29,624 nt of DNA from an uncultured Clostridia bacterium (GCA_934454215.1 CAKSGG010000026.1:1-29624), one strand, 5' to 3'. Positions 1 through 8,301 are shown, counted from the stretch's first letter. Translations and numbers: made by a program. The notes: a model not told the origin generated them from the sequence alone.

Positions 1-115
1 ACTCTGACTTGCTCCTGCAGTTATCTTCTCTGTACAGTTGTTCTATTCTCTTGAATGTCTCATCATACGCCCACAAGGCAAATTTTCTTTTGTTTTCCAT
101 TTCTGTATTCGACAT
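1..115 (-). CDS. Partial (5' end) small protein, ribbon-helix-helix-like
   Basis: This is the first 38 codons of a minus-strand gene that runs off the left edge. The start is ATG at 113-115, two bases after the AraC stop codon, and a GAAGGAG ribosome-binding site lies inside the end of the AraC gene (rc of 127-133). The visible protein begins MSNTEMENKRKFALWAYDE and continues with TFKRIEQLYREDNCRSKSE. The pattern of one strand-like segment, an amphipathic helix and an 'N-x-R-S-x-S-E' turn resembles CopG/Arc-type ribbon-helix-helix proteins, and similar short proteins are common in Clostridia. The tight spacing implies co-transcription with the AraC gene. The function is not known and the family call is tentative because most of the gene lies outside the window. 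Confidence 0.6.
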   Translation of the reverse strand, partial: MSNTEMENKRKFALWAYDETFKRIEQLYREDNCRSKSE

Positions 116-117
116 TT

Positions 118-972
118 TTATAAATCTCCTTCATTTTTATTATATTTTGCCGGGGAAATTCCCAGCTCTCTCTTAAATGCCGCAGAAAAATAGCTTTGCC
201 CTGCAAAACCGAGCTTTTCCGAGATTTCGGTAACGCTTGTACCTTTGTTCAGCAAATCAACCGCAGCCTGCATTTTAAGCGTTATAAAATATTTATGAAC
301 ACTCATTCCGGCATATTTTGTGAATATGCGCTTTAAAGTTGATGTGCTGACATTACATTCATATGCAATTTCGTCTACGCTGACATTTTTATTAAGCTGC
401 CGGCTCATGCACTTTACTGCAGTATTAAATACAATAGTTTCCGGAGTGTAGAGCACATCGGCGTCGCTGTTATCATCATACAGCAGCAGAAAAAGCTGTG
501 TGATGTATGTTTCTATCATATGCGAATATGTTTTTGAATGATTAAAACATTCCATATACATTCTGTAGCCCGTATCTGAAACTTGAAGGTTTTTGTAACA
601 GTCCCTTGCGTAGGACAGCAGATTTCCGACGACCTCTTGCTGATAATCAAGAAGTTTAAAAACCTTTCTTTCAAAAAATCCGATTATATCTCCGTCAGCA
701 AAAAAGCTGAACACGAATATATCCACGCCGTTTTCACATTCAACATGGAATTTATGAAGTTCCATTGGACGGTGAAAAATTATATCGCCCTTACATAAAT
801 TGTATATTCTTTCATCACCCGATACACACACTTCGCCGTCTATAACGTACAGACATTCCCAAAAATTATGCGTCTCTCCGAGAAATTCAAAGCCCTTGTC
901 ATAGTGGGTTTCAAACATGGAAAATATTTCGCTTATATTGATACAGCGGTTGATTTGATACGGTACAGGCAT
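118..972 (-). CDS. AraC family transcriptional regulator (cupin + AraC HTH)
   Basis: The 284-residue protein has the two-part AraC architecture. Residues about 20-110 form a cupin-like sensing region (aromatic/acidic, with GDIIFHRPMELHKFHV, the usual 'ligand pocket' end). Residues about 185-280 form the double helix-turn-helix, seen as VSVDEIAYECNVSTSTLKRIF followed by SVTEISEKLGFAGQSYFSAAFK and the typical ending GISPAKY. It should bind DNA near a promoter in response to a small effector, usually a sugar. It is transcribed divergently from the nucleotidyltransferase/kinase pair across a 160 bp gap, so that pair is the natural candidate target. A purine-rich AAAGGT ribosome-binding site precedes the ATG. 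The effector cannot be read from the sequence. Confidence 0.93.
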   Translation of the reverse strand: MPVPYQINRCINISEIFSMFETHYDKGFEFLGETHNFWECLYVIDGEVCVSGDERIYNLCKGDIIFHRPMELHKFHVECENGVDIFVFSFFADGDIIGFFERKVFKLLDYQQEVVGNLLSYARDCYKNLQVSDTGYRMYMECFNHSKTYSHMIETYITQLFLLLYDDNSDADVLYTPETIVFNTAVKCMSRQLNKNVSVDEIAYECNVSTSTLKRIFTKYAGMSVHKYFITLKMQAAVDLLNKGTSVTEISEKLGFAGQSYFSAAFKRELGISPAKYNKNEGDL

Positions 973-1035
973 AAAAACACGACCTTTTGGGTAAATTTTT
1001 GATACGAATATATAAATTTAAGACGCTTTTATGTA

Positions 1036-1064
1036 TTGACATATTATTCTTTTTATGGTAGAAT
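1036..1064 (+). promoter_or_regulatory. Sigma-A promoter for the nucleotidyltransferase/kinase pair
   Basis: A consensus -35 box TTGACA (1036-1041) is followed after 17 bp by TAGAAT (1059-1064), one base from the consensus -10. It lies in the AraC/nucleotidyltransferase divergent gap about 70 bp before the ATG at 1136. Confidence 0.8.
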
Positions 1065-1135
1065 TATATCATAGAAATTGTAAATTGTAAATAGAAATTT
1101 GCAATTAATTTTATTTGAAGAGAGAGGAATTTGTT

Positions 1136-1987
1136 ATGAATGCTGAACTTGTTGTAATGGCGGCCGGAATGGGCAGCAGATTTGGAGGACTTAAGCAGGC
1201 GGCACCGATAGGACCTAATGGTGAAATACTGATTGATTTTTCCGTGTATGATGCTGTTCAGGCAGGATTTAATAAGGCTGTATTTATTATCAGAAAGGAT
1301 ATTGAAAAGGATTTCAGAGAAGCCTGCGGTAAGAGAATTGAAAAAATGATTGATGTTGAATATGTTTATCAGGAAAAAAATCTTTTGCCGAACGGTTTTG
1401 AAGCACCCGAAACACGTGAAAAGCCGTGGGGAACAGGTCATGCGATTTTATGCGCAAAAGATGCTGTTAAGCATCCGTTCCTTGTTATCAACGCAGACGA
1501 TTACTATGGCAAAAGCGTATATAAGACGATGTATGATTTCCTTGCCGAGCATAACAGTATGTGTATGGCGGGATATAAGCTTGGAAATACTCTTTCGGAT
1601 AACGGTACTGTTTCAAGAGGTATTTGTACGGTCAAGGACGGTTATCTTGATACGATAACGGAGACTCATGAAATATCAAAGGATACGGAACTGCCTTACG
1701 ACACTGTTACGTCAATGAATATGTGGGGACTTGACTGCGGAATTTTCCCGTTCCTTGAAAAGGAATTTGAGAACTTTTTGGAAAAGAACATAAACGAGAA
1801 AAAGACAGAATTTCTTTTGCCGTTTGCGGTTAATCTGAGAATTGCAAAAGAGGGTAAAAATGTAAAAGTTCTTCCGACTTCGGAAAAATGGTACGGAATG
1901 ACGTATGCAGATGATACTCCTACGGTTCGTGCAGCATTAACAAAAATGATTAACGACGGATTATACGATATGGGACAAAAGGCATAA
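1136..1987 (+). CDS. Sugar-1-phosphate nucleotidyltransferase
   Basis: The 283-residue protein starts with the nucleotidyltransferase signature, VVMAAGMGSRFGGLKQ at residues about 6-21, the NTP-binding glycine-rich loop and activating Arg/Lys. The metal-binding ADDYYG motif is near residue 125. Such enzymes join a sugar 1-phosphate with UTP or another NTP to make NDP-sugar and pyrophosphate. The ATG at 1136 is chosen because AGAGAGG lies just upstream (about 1122-1129); a longer reading from 1115 would start inside that ribosome-binding site. The next gene encodes an anomeric-kinase-like protein, so the pair would convert free sugar first to the 1-phosphate and then to NDP-sugar, as in the lacto-N-biose/N-acetylhexosamine salvage pathway. 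The exact sugar and nucleotide are inferred, not shown. Confidence 0.9.
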   Translation: MNAELVVMAAGMGSRFGGLKQAAPIGPNGEILIDFSVYDAVQAGFNKAVFIIRKDIEKDFREACGKRIEKMIDVEYVYQEKNLLPNGFEAPETREKPWGTGHAILCAKDAVKHPFLVINADDYYGKSVYKTMYDFLAEHNSMCMAGYKLGNTLSDNGTVSRGICTVKDGYLDTITETHEISKDTELPYDTVTSMNMWGLDCGIFPFLEKEFENFLEKNINEKKTEFLLPFAVNLRIAKEGKNVKVLPTSEKWYGMTYADDTPTVRAALTKMINDGLYDMGQKA

Positions 1988-1989
1988 TC

Positions 1990-2017
1990 AAATAAACGCT
2001 TATATAAGCGTTTATTT
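1990..2017 (+). terminator. Perfect 28 bp AT-rich palindrome between nucleotidyltransferase and kinase
   Basis: Bases 1990-2017 read identically on both strands (arms AAATAAACGCTTAT / ATAAGCGTTTATTT). The hairpin follows the stop codon directly and is followed by T-rich DNA (GTGTGCTTTTTGCTTG), but there is no clean U-run. It may be a partial terminator or an RNA-stability/processing hairpin that lowers expression of the kinase relative to the first gene. Confidence 0.55.
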
Positions 2018-2057
2018 GTGTGCTTTTTGCTTGTTGAAAGGAGTAAATGATTATCAA

Positions 2058-3134
2058 ATGAGTAAAATTGATTTGAACGACATCCTTAGTAAATTCAATA
2101 TTGAGTCAAAAATTGAAGAATACGGAAACGGGCACATCAACAATACGTATCTTACGAAAACACCGAGTTACATTTTGCAGAGAATAAATACAAATGTATT
2201 TAAAGACCCTTACGCTGTAATGGAAAATATCGAAAATGTGACAAGCTTTTTGAGAGAAAAGATAAAGGCGGAGGGAGGCAATCCCGAAAGAGAAACAATG
2301 AGGGTTATAAAGACGGCTGACGGACAGTGTTGCTACAAATATGATAATGACAATGTTTTCAGAGTTTATGACTTTGTAAAAAACACAAAAACCATAGAAG
2401 ATAATATTACATCTCAGATTTTGATTAATGCAGGAAAGGGTTTCGGAAGATTCGGGAGAATGTTAGACGATTATCCTGCCGAAAAACTGCATGAAACAAT
2501 AAAGGATTTTCATAATACACCGAAAAGAGTTGAGGCACTGAAAGAAGCGATTGAAAAGAATATTGCAGGACGTGCCGATTCTGTTAAAGATGAGATAAAA
2601 TTTGCACTTGATAATGCTGTTTTTGCAGATGTTGTTGTTAAGGGCATTGAAAACGGAGAAATACCGCTCAGAGTCACTCATAACGATACAAAGATTAATA
2701 ATATCCTTTTTGATAACGATACGGATGAGGCTGTATGTGTAATTGACCTTGATACGGTAATGCCGGGAAGTGCGTTATATGATTTTGGAGACGCACTCAG
2801 AATGGGCGGCTCAACAGGCGCAGAGGATGAAGTAAATCTTGATTTGGTTAATTTTAATGTATCTGCATTTGAGAGTTTTGCAGAAGGTTATTGCAGTGAA
2901 ATGAGTGCAAAACTGACGGAACGTGAACTTGAATTACTTCCGTTCTCGGTTAAGCTGCTGACGTATGAATGTGGTATAAGATTTTTAACCGACTACCTTA
3001 ACGGAGATACATATTTCAAGATTCATCGCGAGAATCATAATCTTGACAGAGCAAGAAATCAGTTTAAGTTAGTTGCCGATATTGCATCAAAAGAAGATGA
3101 AATGTCAGAAATTATAAAAAAATTCCGCTCATAA
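2058..3134 (+). CDS. N-acetylhexosamine 1-kinase-like phosphotransferase (APH family)
   Basis: The 358-residue protein is of the aminoglycoside phosphotransferase/choline kinase fold. The catalytic Brenner motif is HNDTKINNILFD (His at about residue 208) and the Mg-binding motif IDLDTVMPG lies about 20 residues later. This 'HNDTK..N.L...IDLDT' pattern is characteristic of NahK-like kinases, which phosphorylate GlcNAc/GalNAc at the anomeric carbon. The start at 2058 is preferred: AAAGGAG sits at 2037-2043, and a reading from 2016 would begin inside the upstream palindrome. The gene is 70 bp downstream of the nucleotidyltransferase, consistent with a shared salvage function for mucin- or glycan-derived amino sugars. 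A homoserine-kinase-like or other sugar-kinase activity is the main alternative. Confidence 0.85.
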   Translation: MSKIDLNDILSKFNIESKIEEYGNGHINNTYLTKTPSYILQRINTNVFKDPYAVMENIENVTSFLREKIKAEGGNPERETMRVIKTADGQCCYKYDNDNVFRVYDFVKNTKTIEDNITSQILINAGKGFGRFGRMLDDYPAEKLHETIKDFHNTPKRVEALKEAIEKNIAGRADSVKDEIKFALDNAVFADVVVKGIENGEIPLRVTHNDTKINNILFDNDTDEAVCVIDLDTVMPGSALYDFGDALRMGGSTGAEDEVNLDLVNFNVSAFESFAEGYCSEMSAKLTERELELLPFSVKLLTYECGIRFLTDYLNGDTYFKIHRENHNLDRARNQFKLVADIASKEDEMSEIIKKFRS

Positions 3135-3148
3135 GAGCGGAATTTTTT
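3116..3148. terminator. Bidirectional terminator between kinase and cysE
   Basis: A 14 bp stem (AAAAAATTCCGCTC / GAGCGGAATTTTTT) with a 4-base loop spans the stop codon of the kinase and abuts the stop codon of the convergent serine acetyltransferase. Each strand has a T-run after the stem, so it can end both transcripts. Confidence 0.92.
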
Positions 3149-3791
3149 ATTTTTCCTCTTTAAGCTTTTTTAATTCGTGTTCTAAAGCTGCAACATGTAC
3201 CGATAAGGTGCATAGCTGCTGAGTTATGGGGTCGGGAATCTTAATCTGGTCAAGGTCACATTCCGTTACGTTTACACCGTCACGTCTGACAACTCTTGCC
3301 GGAATACCGACTGCTGTTGAATTTGGCGGAACTTCATTAAGAACTACAGCACCTGCGGCAATTTTTGAATTGTCGCCGACGGTGAACGGACCAAGTACCT
3401 TAGCGCCGCTGCCTATCATAACGTTATTGCCTATGGTCGGGTGGCGCTTGCCCGTTTCCTTGCCTGTACCGCCGAGGGTTACGCCTTGATAAATAGTACA
3501 GTTATCTCCGATAATTGTAGTTTCGCCTATAACAACGCCCATACCGTGGTCAATCATAAGACCTCTTCCGATTTGAGCGGCGGGGTGAATTTCAACGCCT
3601 GTAAAAAATCTGCCGAGCTGTGAGAGCAGTCTCCCTATAAATTTCATTTTATGTTTATAGAAAAAATGCGCTACTCTGTGCCACAAAAGTGCATGAAAAC
3701 CGGAATAGAGTAAAAATACTTCCACTCCGTTGCGTGCGGCAGGGTCACGCTGTAAAATTGCTTTAACATCATATATTAGGTTTTTGAACAT
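3147..3791 (-). CDS. cysE: Serine O-acetyltransferase
   Basis: The 214-residue enzyme makes O-acetyl-L-serine from serine and acetyl-CoA, the first step of cysteine synthesis. Residues about 65-175 are left-handed beta-helix hexapeptide repeats, including IDHGMGVVIGETTIIGDNC with the catalytic Asp-His and GKRHPTIGNNVMIGSGAKV with the second active-site His. The length fits the short CysE/EpsC type found in Firmicutes. It is the last gene of a minus-strand unit after the small membrane protein (16 bp gap) and the lipid kinase. No cysK is present in the window. The C-terminal tail (CTLSVHVAALEHELKKLKEEK) ends in a short coiled-coil-like stretch. Confidence 0.95.
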   Translation of the reverse strand: MFKNLIYDVKAILQRDPAARNGVEVFLLYSGFHALLWHRVAHFFYKHKMKFIGRLLSQLGRFFTGVEIHPAAQIGRGLMIDHGMGVVIGETTIIGDNCTIYQGVTLGGTGKETGKRHPTIGNNVMIGSGAKVLGPFTVGDNSKIAAGAVVLNEVPPNSTAVGIPARVVRRDGVNVTECDLDQIKIPDPITQQLCTLSVHVAALEHELKKLKEEK

Positions 3792-3807
3792 ATTTTAATC
3801 AACTGCC

Positions 3808-4305
3808 TTAAAAAATATTTTTTATTATTCCGAATGCCAGAAGTGACATTATCAAGCCTGCTGTTATAACTCCCATAAATATAGCAAGCAGTGATTTCCA
3901 CTTTTTCATTCCGAACAAAACCGATATAAGGCTTCCTGTCCATGCGCCTGTTCCGGGCAATGGAATGGCAACAAACAAAAATAAGCCGAAATATCCGTAT
4001 TTTTCTATTTGCTCGGATTTTGAAAGAGCTTTTTTTTCAATGCCGCAGGCAAGCTTTCCGAGGTGCTTTGTCTTTTTCATCCAATCAAATATCATTTTAA
4101 TAAAAATTAAAATAAACGGAATCGGTACCATATTTCCTATTACCGCAGCGATAAATGTTGGAAGAAACTCCATATTCATAAAGCCTGCCGCAAGTATTGA
4201 GCCTCTTAGTTCAAGAAGCGGTATCATTGATACTAAAAATACGATAAATTCCTTTGATATTTTTCCTGAAAGTGAGCTTACAATCGAACTTACAATTCCC
4301 TGCAT
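3808..4305 (-). CDS. Small multidrug-export-like membrane protein (COG2426 family)
   Basis: The 165-residue protein has four or five predicted membrane segments (about residues 18-36, 44-72, 102-125 and 135-160). The conserved family signatures are IPLLELRGSILAA near residue 28 and IPLPGTGAWTGSLI near residue 114, which identify the 'putative small multi-drug export protein' family. Despite the name, the substrate is unproven; the re-entrant P-G-T-G motif resembles DedA/SNARE-associated proteins. It lies between a lipid kinase and cysE in one unit, so a membrane-lipid role is possible, but this is only inferred from context. Confidence 0.9.
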   Translation of the reverse strand: MQGIVSSIVSSLSGKISKEFIVFLVSMIPLLELRGSILAAGFMNMEFLPTFIAAVIGNMVPIPFILIFIKMIFDWMKKTKHLGKLACGIEKKALSKSEQIEKYGYFGLFLFVAIPLPGTGAWTGSLISVLFGMKKWKSLLAIFMGVITAGLIMSLLAFGIIKNIF

Positions 4306-4346
4306 AATTAAAACCTTTCCGCTGCCGAAATGGACAGGCTTGTTTT

Positions 4347-5237
4347 TTATAAAATAAATGAAACGGCTTTATCAAGAACGTCCATTCTGACGTTTTTAAA
4401 AGCTCCGCCGAATTCACCGTCAAGCGTCCATTTTATTTCATCGTCAAATTCAATATCCGCAAATGACGAACGAACGAAACGGAATTGGTCGCTTGATTCC
4501 GTTCCCGTAAATACAGACCATATAAATTCCTGTGCCTGTATAAGAGTAACGGGCTTTTTTACGAGAAGAATTTCAAATAAACCGTCATCAAAGCTGACAT
4601 CGTATTTACCGTCAAAGTTAATACCTGCCATGCTTGTTGAATTTAATATACATCCCATACTGAAATAATCGTCAATTTCACCGTCTGCATATTTTAACTT
4701 TACATGAATTGCGCCAATGTTCGGTATTCTTTTTATACCTTCAACAACATATGCGGCATGACCGAAAATATTTTTTGCGCCCTGCGGAGTATCATAAGAA
4801 ACATCTGTAAACGCACCGAACGCCGCAACGTAATTAAATGTATTTCCGTTAAGAAGTCCTATATCCTCTTTTTTCGGCGTTCCGTTTATAATATGCTCCG
4901 CCGCCTTTACGGGTTCTTTCGGAATACCTCGGCTTGCGGCAAAATCCATTGTCGTGCCCGACGGAATATAGCCTATGGGACATCGGCTCTCGGCGGGGTG
5001 TGACAAAACTCCGTGAACCGCTTCGTTAAGCGTACCGTCGCCGCCCGAAACGACAATAATATCAAAGCCGCCGGCACAGCGTTCAACCAGTTCAAAAGCG
5101 TCATTTTGACGCTGTGTAGGGTGAACCGTTACATCATAGCCGCCTTTTGTAAAAATATCAATAACATCAGCCAAACAGTTTTTAATCTGCCCTTTGCCGG
5201 AAAGGGGATTAAAAATAAAAAGCATTTTTTTACTCAT
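4347..5237 (-). CDS. Diacylglycerol kinase family lipid kinase (YegS/BmrU/DagK type)
   Basis: The 296-residue protein has the DAGK catalytic domain at the N-terminus: FIFNPLSGKG at residues 7-16 and the nucleotide-binding VSGGDGTLNEAVHG at 63-76. The C-terminal half is the YegS-like beta-sandwich with TLDGEFGG, a usual C-terminal signature. It is expected to phosphorylate diacylglycerol or a related lipid with ATP, recycling DAG from lipoteichoic-acid synthesis to phosphatidic acid. An AAAGGAGT ribosome-binding site precedes the ATG. It is the first gene of the minus-strand unit and has a consensus promoter about 40 bp upstream of its start. The lipid substrate is inferred from the family. 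Confidence 0.93.
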   Translation of the reverse strand: MSKKMLFIFNPLSGKGQIKNCLADVIDIFTKGGYDVTVHPTQRQNDAFELVERCAGGFDIIVVSGGDGTLNEAVHGVLSHPAESRCPIGYIPSGTTMDFAASRGIPKEPVKAAEHIINGTPKKEDIGLLNGNTFNYVAAFGAFTDVSYDTPQGAKNIFGHAAYVVEGIKRIPNIGAIHVKLKYADGEIDDYFSMGCILNSTSMAGINFDGKYDVSFDDGLFEILLVKKPVTLIQAQEFIWSVFTGTESSDQFRFVRSSFADIEFDDEIKWTLDGEFGGAFKNVRMDVLDKAVSFIL

Positions 5238-5277
5238 ATCAAAAATTACTCCTTTTCCGAAACTTTAGCTATCTTAT

Positions 5278-5306
5278 ATTATACTAACAAAAGAAGATTT
5301 TGTCAA
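5278..5306 (-). promoter_or_regulatory. Consensus sigma-A promoter for the lipid kinase-cysE unit
   Basis: On the minus strand, TTGACA (rc of 5301-5306) and TATAAT (rc of 5278-5283) are perfect boxes with a 17 bp spacer. It lies between the AraC gene end (5314) and the kinase start, showing that the kinase unit is transcribed independently of the AraC gene. Confidence 0.88.
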
Positions 5307-5313
5307 GTAAAAT

Positions 5314-6120
5314 TTAAGCCTTTGAGGATATAAGCAGGTTTTTCGGTGTGCTTCCGTACTCCTTTAAGTAAGACCTGTAGAAAGAGGAATAATTTTCAAA
5401 TCCCGCAATATTTACAGCATCGGTCAGATTTTTCCCTTCTTGGACAAGCTCCCTTACACGTGTGATTCTTTTATGAGTTATGTAGCTGTGCGGCGTATAT
5501 CCTGTCGCTTGCTTGAATATACGGCACAAATGATATTTTGAAATATAGAATTGCTTTGACAAATCCTCAAGTGTAATATCCTCGGAATAGTTTTTATTTA
5601 TATATGAAATTATCAGTTGTATAGGCTTGTTTTTAGTGTCCCCCTTGGAAAACGATGTTATTTGGTTTATAAGATATAAAATTTCGATAACCTCTGCGGT
5701 TATGACAGGCGTATCACTTTTCGTAAAATTATCGGAATATTTTTTGAGCCGCAGATATGCGTCATAAATACCGCTTGAATGAACGTCATCTGAATCAATT
5801 TTATTTCCTGCCGTATTCGACGGCAAAAACTGCGTTTCGTATTCTTCACAATTCATTTCTTTAAAAAAATCGGGATTGATATTTAAGACGAAACGGCTAT
5901 ACTTTTTCGGACTGTTATGGAATACTCTGTGCATTTCATGGCGGCGTATGATAATTATGTCATAAGGCACAAGAGGATAACTTTTGTCTTCGACAATGTA
6001 TCTTGAATCTCCTTCGATAAACATATACATTTCATAATAATCATGATTATGCAATATAAAGTTATTGTTTGAAGCCTTTTTAAATGTGGCGTAAGAAAGA
6101 TTATACGTATTTTTATTCAT
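5314..6120 (-). CDS. AraC family regulator of the hexuronate operon
   Basis: The 268-residue protein has an N-terminal cupin sensing domain with LHNHDYYEMYMFIEGDSRY near residues 20-40, and a C-terminal AraC double HTH with ITLEDLSKQFYISKYHLCRIF and a second recognition segment VNIAGFENYSSFYRSY, ending GSTPKNL. The start at 6120 is used because AGAGG precedes it by seven bases; a reading from 6180 would start upstream of the promoter -10 region and adds residues without family character. It is divergent from the isomerase/Gfo-Idh-MocA/uxuAB operon and is the obvious local regulator, probably sensing an aldouronate-derived metabolite. Confidence 0.93.
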   Translation of the reverse strand: MNKNTYNLSYATFKKASNNNFILHNHDYYEMYMFIEGDSRYIVEDKSYPLVPYDIIIIRRHEMHRVFHNSPKKYSRFVLNINPDFFKEMNCEEYETQFLPSNTAGNKIDSDDVHSSGIYDAYLRLKKYSDNFTKSDTPVITAEVIEILYLINQITSFSKGDTKNKPIQLIISYINKNYSEDITLEDLSKQFYISKYHLCRIFKQATGYTPHSYITHKRITRVRELVQEGKNLTDAVNIAGFENYSSFYRSYLKEYGSTPKNLLISSKA

Positions 6121-6151
6121 GTCGGTACCTCTGATATAATTTCTTTTTGTA

Positions 6152-6180
6152 ATTATATCACATAACAGCAATTTTTGCAA
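6152..6180 (-). promoter_or_regulatory. Sigma-A promoter of the AraC regulator
   Basis: Minus strand: TTGCAA (rc of 6175-6180), 17 bp spacer, TATAAT (rc of 6152-6157), about 30 bp upstream of the ATG at 6120. The divergent hexuronate operon has no equally clear promoter. Its leader contains a small palindrome, GTGTTACAC (about 6220-6228), a candidate operator half. A weak or activator-dependent promoter there would fit AraC control. Confidence 0.75.
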
Positions 6181-6265
6181 TATTTACAGCAATTTTTTTA
6201 TAGTATTTTTATATTTTTTGTGTTACACTGTACTTGAATTATTAAAATGAAAGGACTTTGATAAA

Positions 6266-7108
6266 ATGAATTATAAAATAAGCGGATTTTCAGACGAAAT
6301 AGCGCCTGATATAAAAACTCAGTTTGAAGTTTTAAACAAGCTTGGAATAGGTTATTTTGAACCGAGAGGAGTAGACGGAAAAAACATCTCGGAGCTTAAT
6401 GATGATGAGGCTGCGGCGCTGAAGAACAATATGAAGAAGTACGGAATTAAGGTATCGTCAATAGGCTCTCCGATAGGAAAGATTAAGCTTAGCGATGATT
6501 TTGAAGAGCATTTTGAGCTGTTCAAAAGAGTTGTAAAAACAGCAAAAGCGCTTGATGCAAGGTACATAAGAATATTCAGCTTTTATCATGACGGAGATGA
6601 GTGGACGGCGGACGAGAGAGAAACGGTAATAAACAATCTTCGCAGAATGATTGATTATGCAAAAGAAAATCATGTTGTTCTTCTTCATGAAAACGAAAAG
6701 GGAATTTACGGCGATATTGCGGACAGATGCGAGGATTTGATGAAAGAGCTGTACTGTGACAATTTCAAGGCTGTTTTTGACCCTGCGAATTTTGTGCAGT
6801 GCGGACAGGATACAAAAAAAGCGTATGAGCAGATTAAAGACTATATCGAATATATGCACATCAAGGACGCACTTGAAAGCGGAAAAGTAGTTCCTGCCGG
6901 CAGCGGAATCGGAAATGTCAAATATATTTTGAAAAATTTGTTTGATAACGGCTATAACGGATTTTTGAGCCTTGAACCGCATTTGGGCAGCTTTGATGGG
7001 CTGGAAAATCTGGAGCTGGACGATAAAATGGAAAAACTGCCGAAAGGCGGCGAGGGTACGTTTACGCTTGCGTATAATGAATTATCGGAAATATTAAAAT
7101 CAATATAA
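6266..7108 (+). CDS. TIM-barrel sugar (phosphate) isomerase/epimerase
   Basis: The 280-residue protein belongs to the xylose isomerase-like TIM barrel family (AP endonuclease family 2 fold). The metal-binding residues are recognisable: Glu142 in LLHENEKG, Asp172 in VFDPANF, His198 in MHIKD and Glu237 in SLEPHLG. It should act on an open-chain sugar, sugar phosphate or keto-sugar using a divalent metal. AAAGGA (6249-6254) precedes the ATG. It opens a five-gene operon with a Gfo/Idh/MocA oxidoreductase, another barrel and uxuA/uxuB. It could isomerise a hexuronate, in place of the missing uxaC, or act as an eliminating lyase on a keto-glycoside. The specific reaction cannot be decided from sequence. 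Confidence 0.9.
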   Translation: MNYKISGFSDEIAPDIKTQFEVLNKLGIGYFEPRGVDGKNISELNDDEAAALKNNMKKYGIKVSSIGSPIGKIKLSDDFEEHFELFKRVVKTAKALDARYIRIFSFYHDGDEWTADERETVINNLRRMIDYAKENHVVLLHENEKGIYGDIADRCEDLMKELYCDNFKAVFDPANFVQCGQDTKKAYEQIKDYIEYMHIKDALESGKVVPAGSGIGNVKYILKNLFDNGYNGFLSLEPHLGSFDGLENLELDDKMEKLPKGGEGTFTLAYNELSEILKSI

Positions 7109-7126
7109 AGAAAGGAAAAAAGTGCG

Positions 7127-8287
7127 ATGGAAAAGGTAAAAATAGGGATTATAGGCTTTGGTAACATGGGTACAACGCATTGTAAGAACCTTATGGAGGG
7201 AAAAGTTCCGAATATGGAGCTGTCGGCAATATGCGATATTGCCGAGGCAAGAAGAAAGGCGGCAAATGAGGCATATCCGGAAGTACCGGTGTTTGAAACG
7301 GCAGAAGAACTGTATAAGAGTGGTTTGTGCGATACAGTACTGATTGCAGTTCCGCATTATGACCATCCGCCGCTTGCCATAAAAGCATTTGAGTACGGAT
7401 TGAATGTTATAACGGAAAAGCCTGCCGGAGTTTATACAAAGCAGGTTAAGGAAATGAACGAGGCTGCAAAGAAAACAGATAAGCTTTTCGGAATTATGTA
7501 CAATCAAAGAACAAATCCCGTTTATCAAAAGCTGCGTGAAATGATACAAAGAGGAGATTTGGGACATATCAAGAGAATTACATGGATAATTACTGACTGG
7601 TACAGACCGCAGGCATATCATGACAGCAGCGCATGGCGTTCAACATGGAAAACCGAGGGCGGCGGTACGCTTATAAATCAGAATCCGCATCAGCTTGATT
7701 TATGGCAGTGGATGTTCGGTATGCCCGACAGAGTTTATTCAAAGGTATCATTCGGAAAATACTATGACATTGAAGTTGAGGACGATGTTATGGCGTATTT
7801 TGAGTATGATAACGGAACAACGGGCGAGTACATAACATCAACAGGTGAGTTCCCCGGAACAAACAGGCTTGAGGTTGCCTGCGATATGGGTAAGATTGTA
7901 ATTGAGGACAATAAAATGACATTCAGGAGAAATATAATTTCTGAAAGAGAATATAACAAAACCAACACTGCGCCGTTCGGCGGCCCCGAGTGCTGGAACT
8001 GTGAAATTCCCGTTGATTTTTCAGGCGGTGAACAGCACGTCGGTATTTTGAAGAATTTTGCGTCGGCTGTTCTGAACGGAACGGAGCTTTTGGCAAAGGG
8101 TGAAGAAGGCATTTTCGGACTGACTGTTTCAAATGCGATTCATTTAAGCGCATGGACGGGAGAAACGGTAGATGTAAATAATTTCCCTGATGATAAATTC
8201 TATGAGATACTTCAGGAAAAAATAAAAAATTCCAAAGTAGTTAAAAAGAATCAACAGGTAATAGCAGATACGTCAAACACATATTAA
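7127..8287 (+). CDS. Gfo/Idh/MocA family oxidoreductase
   Basis: The 386-residue protein has an N-terminal Rossmann domain with GFGNMG at 10-15, the conserved EKPAG (Lys98) and, in the C-terminal alpha/beta domain, GGGTLINQNPHQLD with catalytic His188. Proteins of this family use NAD(P) to oxidise or reduce a ring hydroxyl of sugars, inositols or glycosides. It starts 18 bp after the first isomerase with an AAAGGAAAA-type ribosome-binding site, and its stop codon overlaps a non-used ATG before the next isomerase. Being flanked by two TIM barrels resembles arrangements known for keto-intermediate glycoside cleavage and for inositol-type sugar conversion. The substrate is unknown. Confidence 0.93.
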   Translation: MEKVKIGIIGFGNMGTTHCKNLMEGKVPNMELSAICDIAEARRKAANEAYPEVPVFETAEELYKSGLCDTVLIAVPHYDHPPLAIKAFEYGLNVITEKPAGVYTKQVKEMNEAAKKTDKLFGIMYNQRTNPVYQKLREMIQRGDLGHIKRITWIITDWYRPQAYHDSSAWRSTWKTEGGGTLINQNPHQLDLWQWMFGMPDRVYSKVSFGKYYDIEVEDDVMAYFEYDNGTTGEYITSTGEFPGTNRLEVACDMGKIVIEDNKMTFRRNIISEREYNKTNTAPFGGPECWNCEIPVDFSGGEQHVGILKNFASAVLNGTELLAKGEEGIFGLTVSNAIHLSAWTGETVDVNNFPDDKFYEILQEKIKNSKVVKKNQQVIADTSNTY

Positions 8288-8301
8288 TGGAGGAAATAAA
8301 G

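Noticed and set aside
2016..2057. N-terminal extension of the kinase from ATG 2016
   Set aside because: It begins inside the palindrome, lacks a ribosome-binding site, and a good AAAGGAG lies downstream for the start at 2058.
6180..6265. A catabolite-responsive (cre) site upstream of the hexuronate operon
   Set aside because: No sequence close to the cre consensus was found; only a short GTGTTACAC palindrome is visible.
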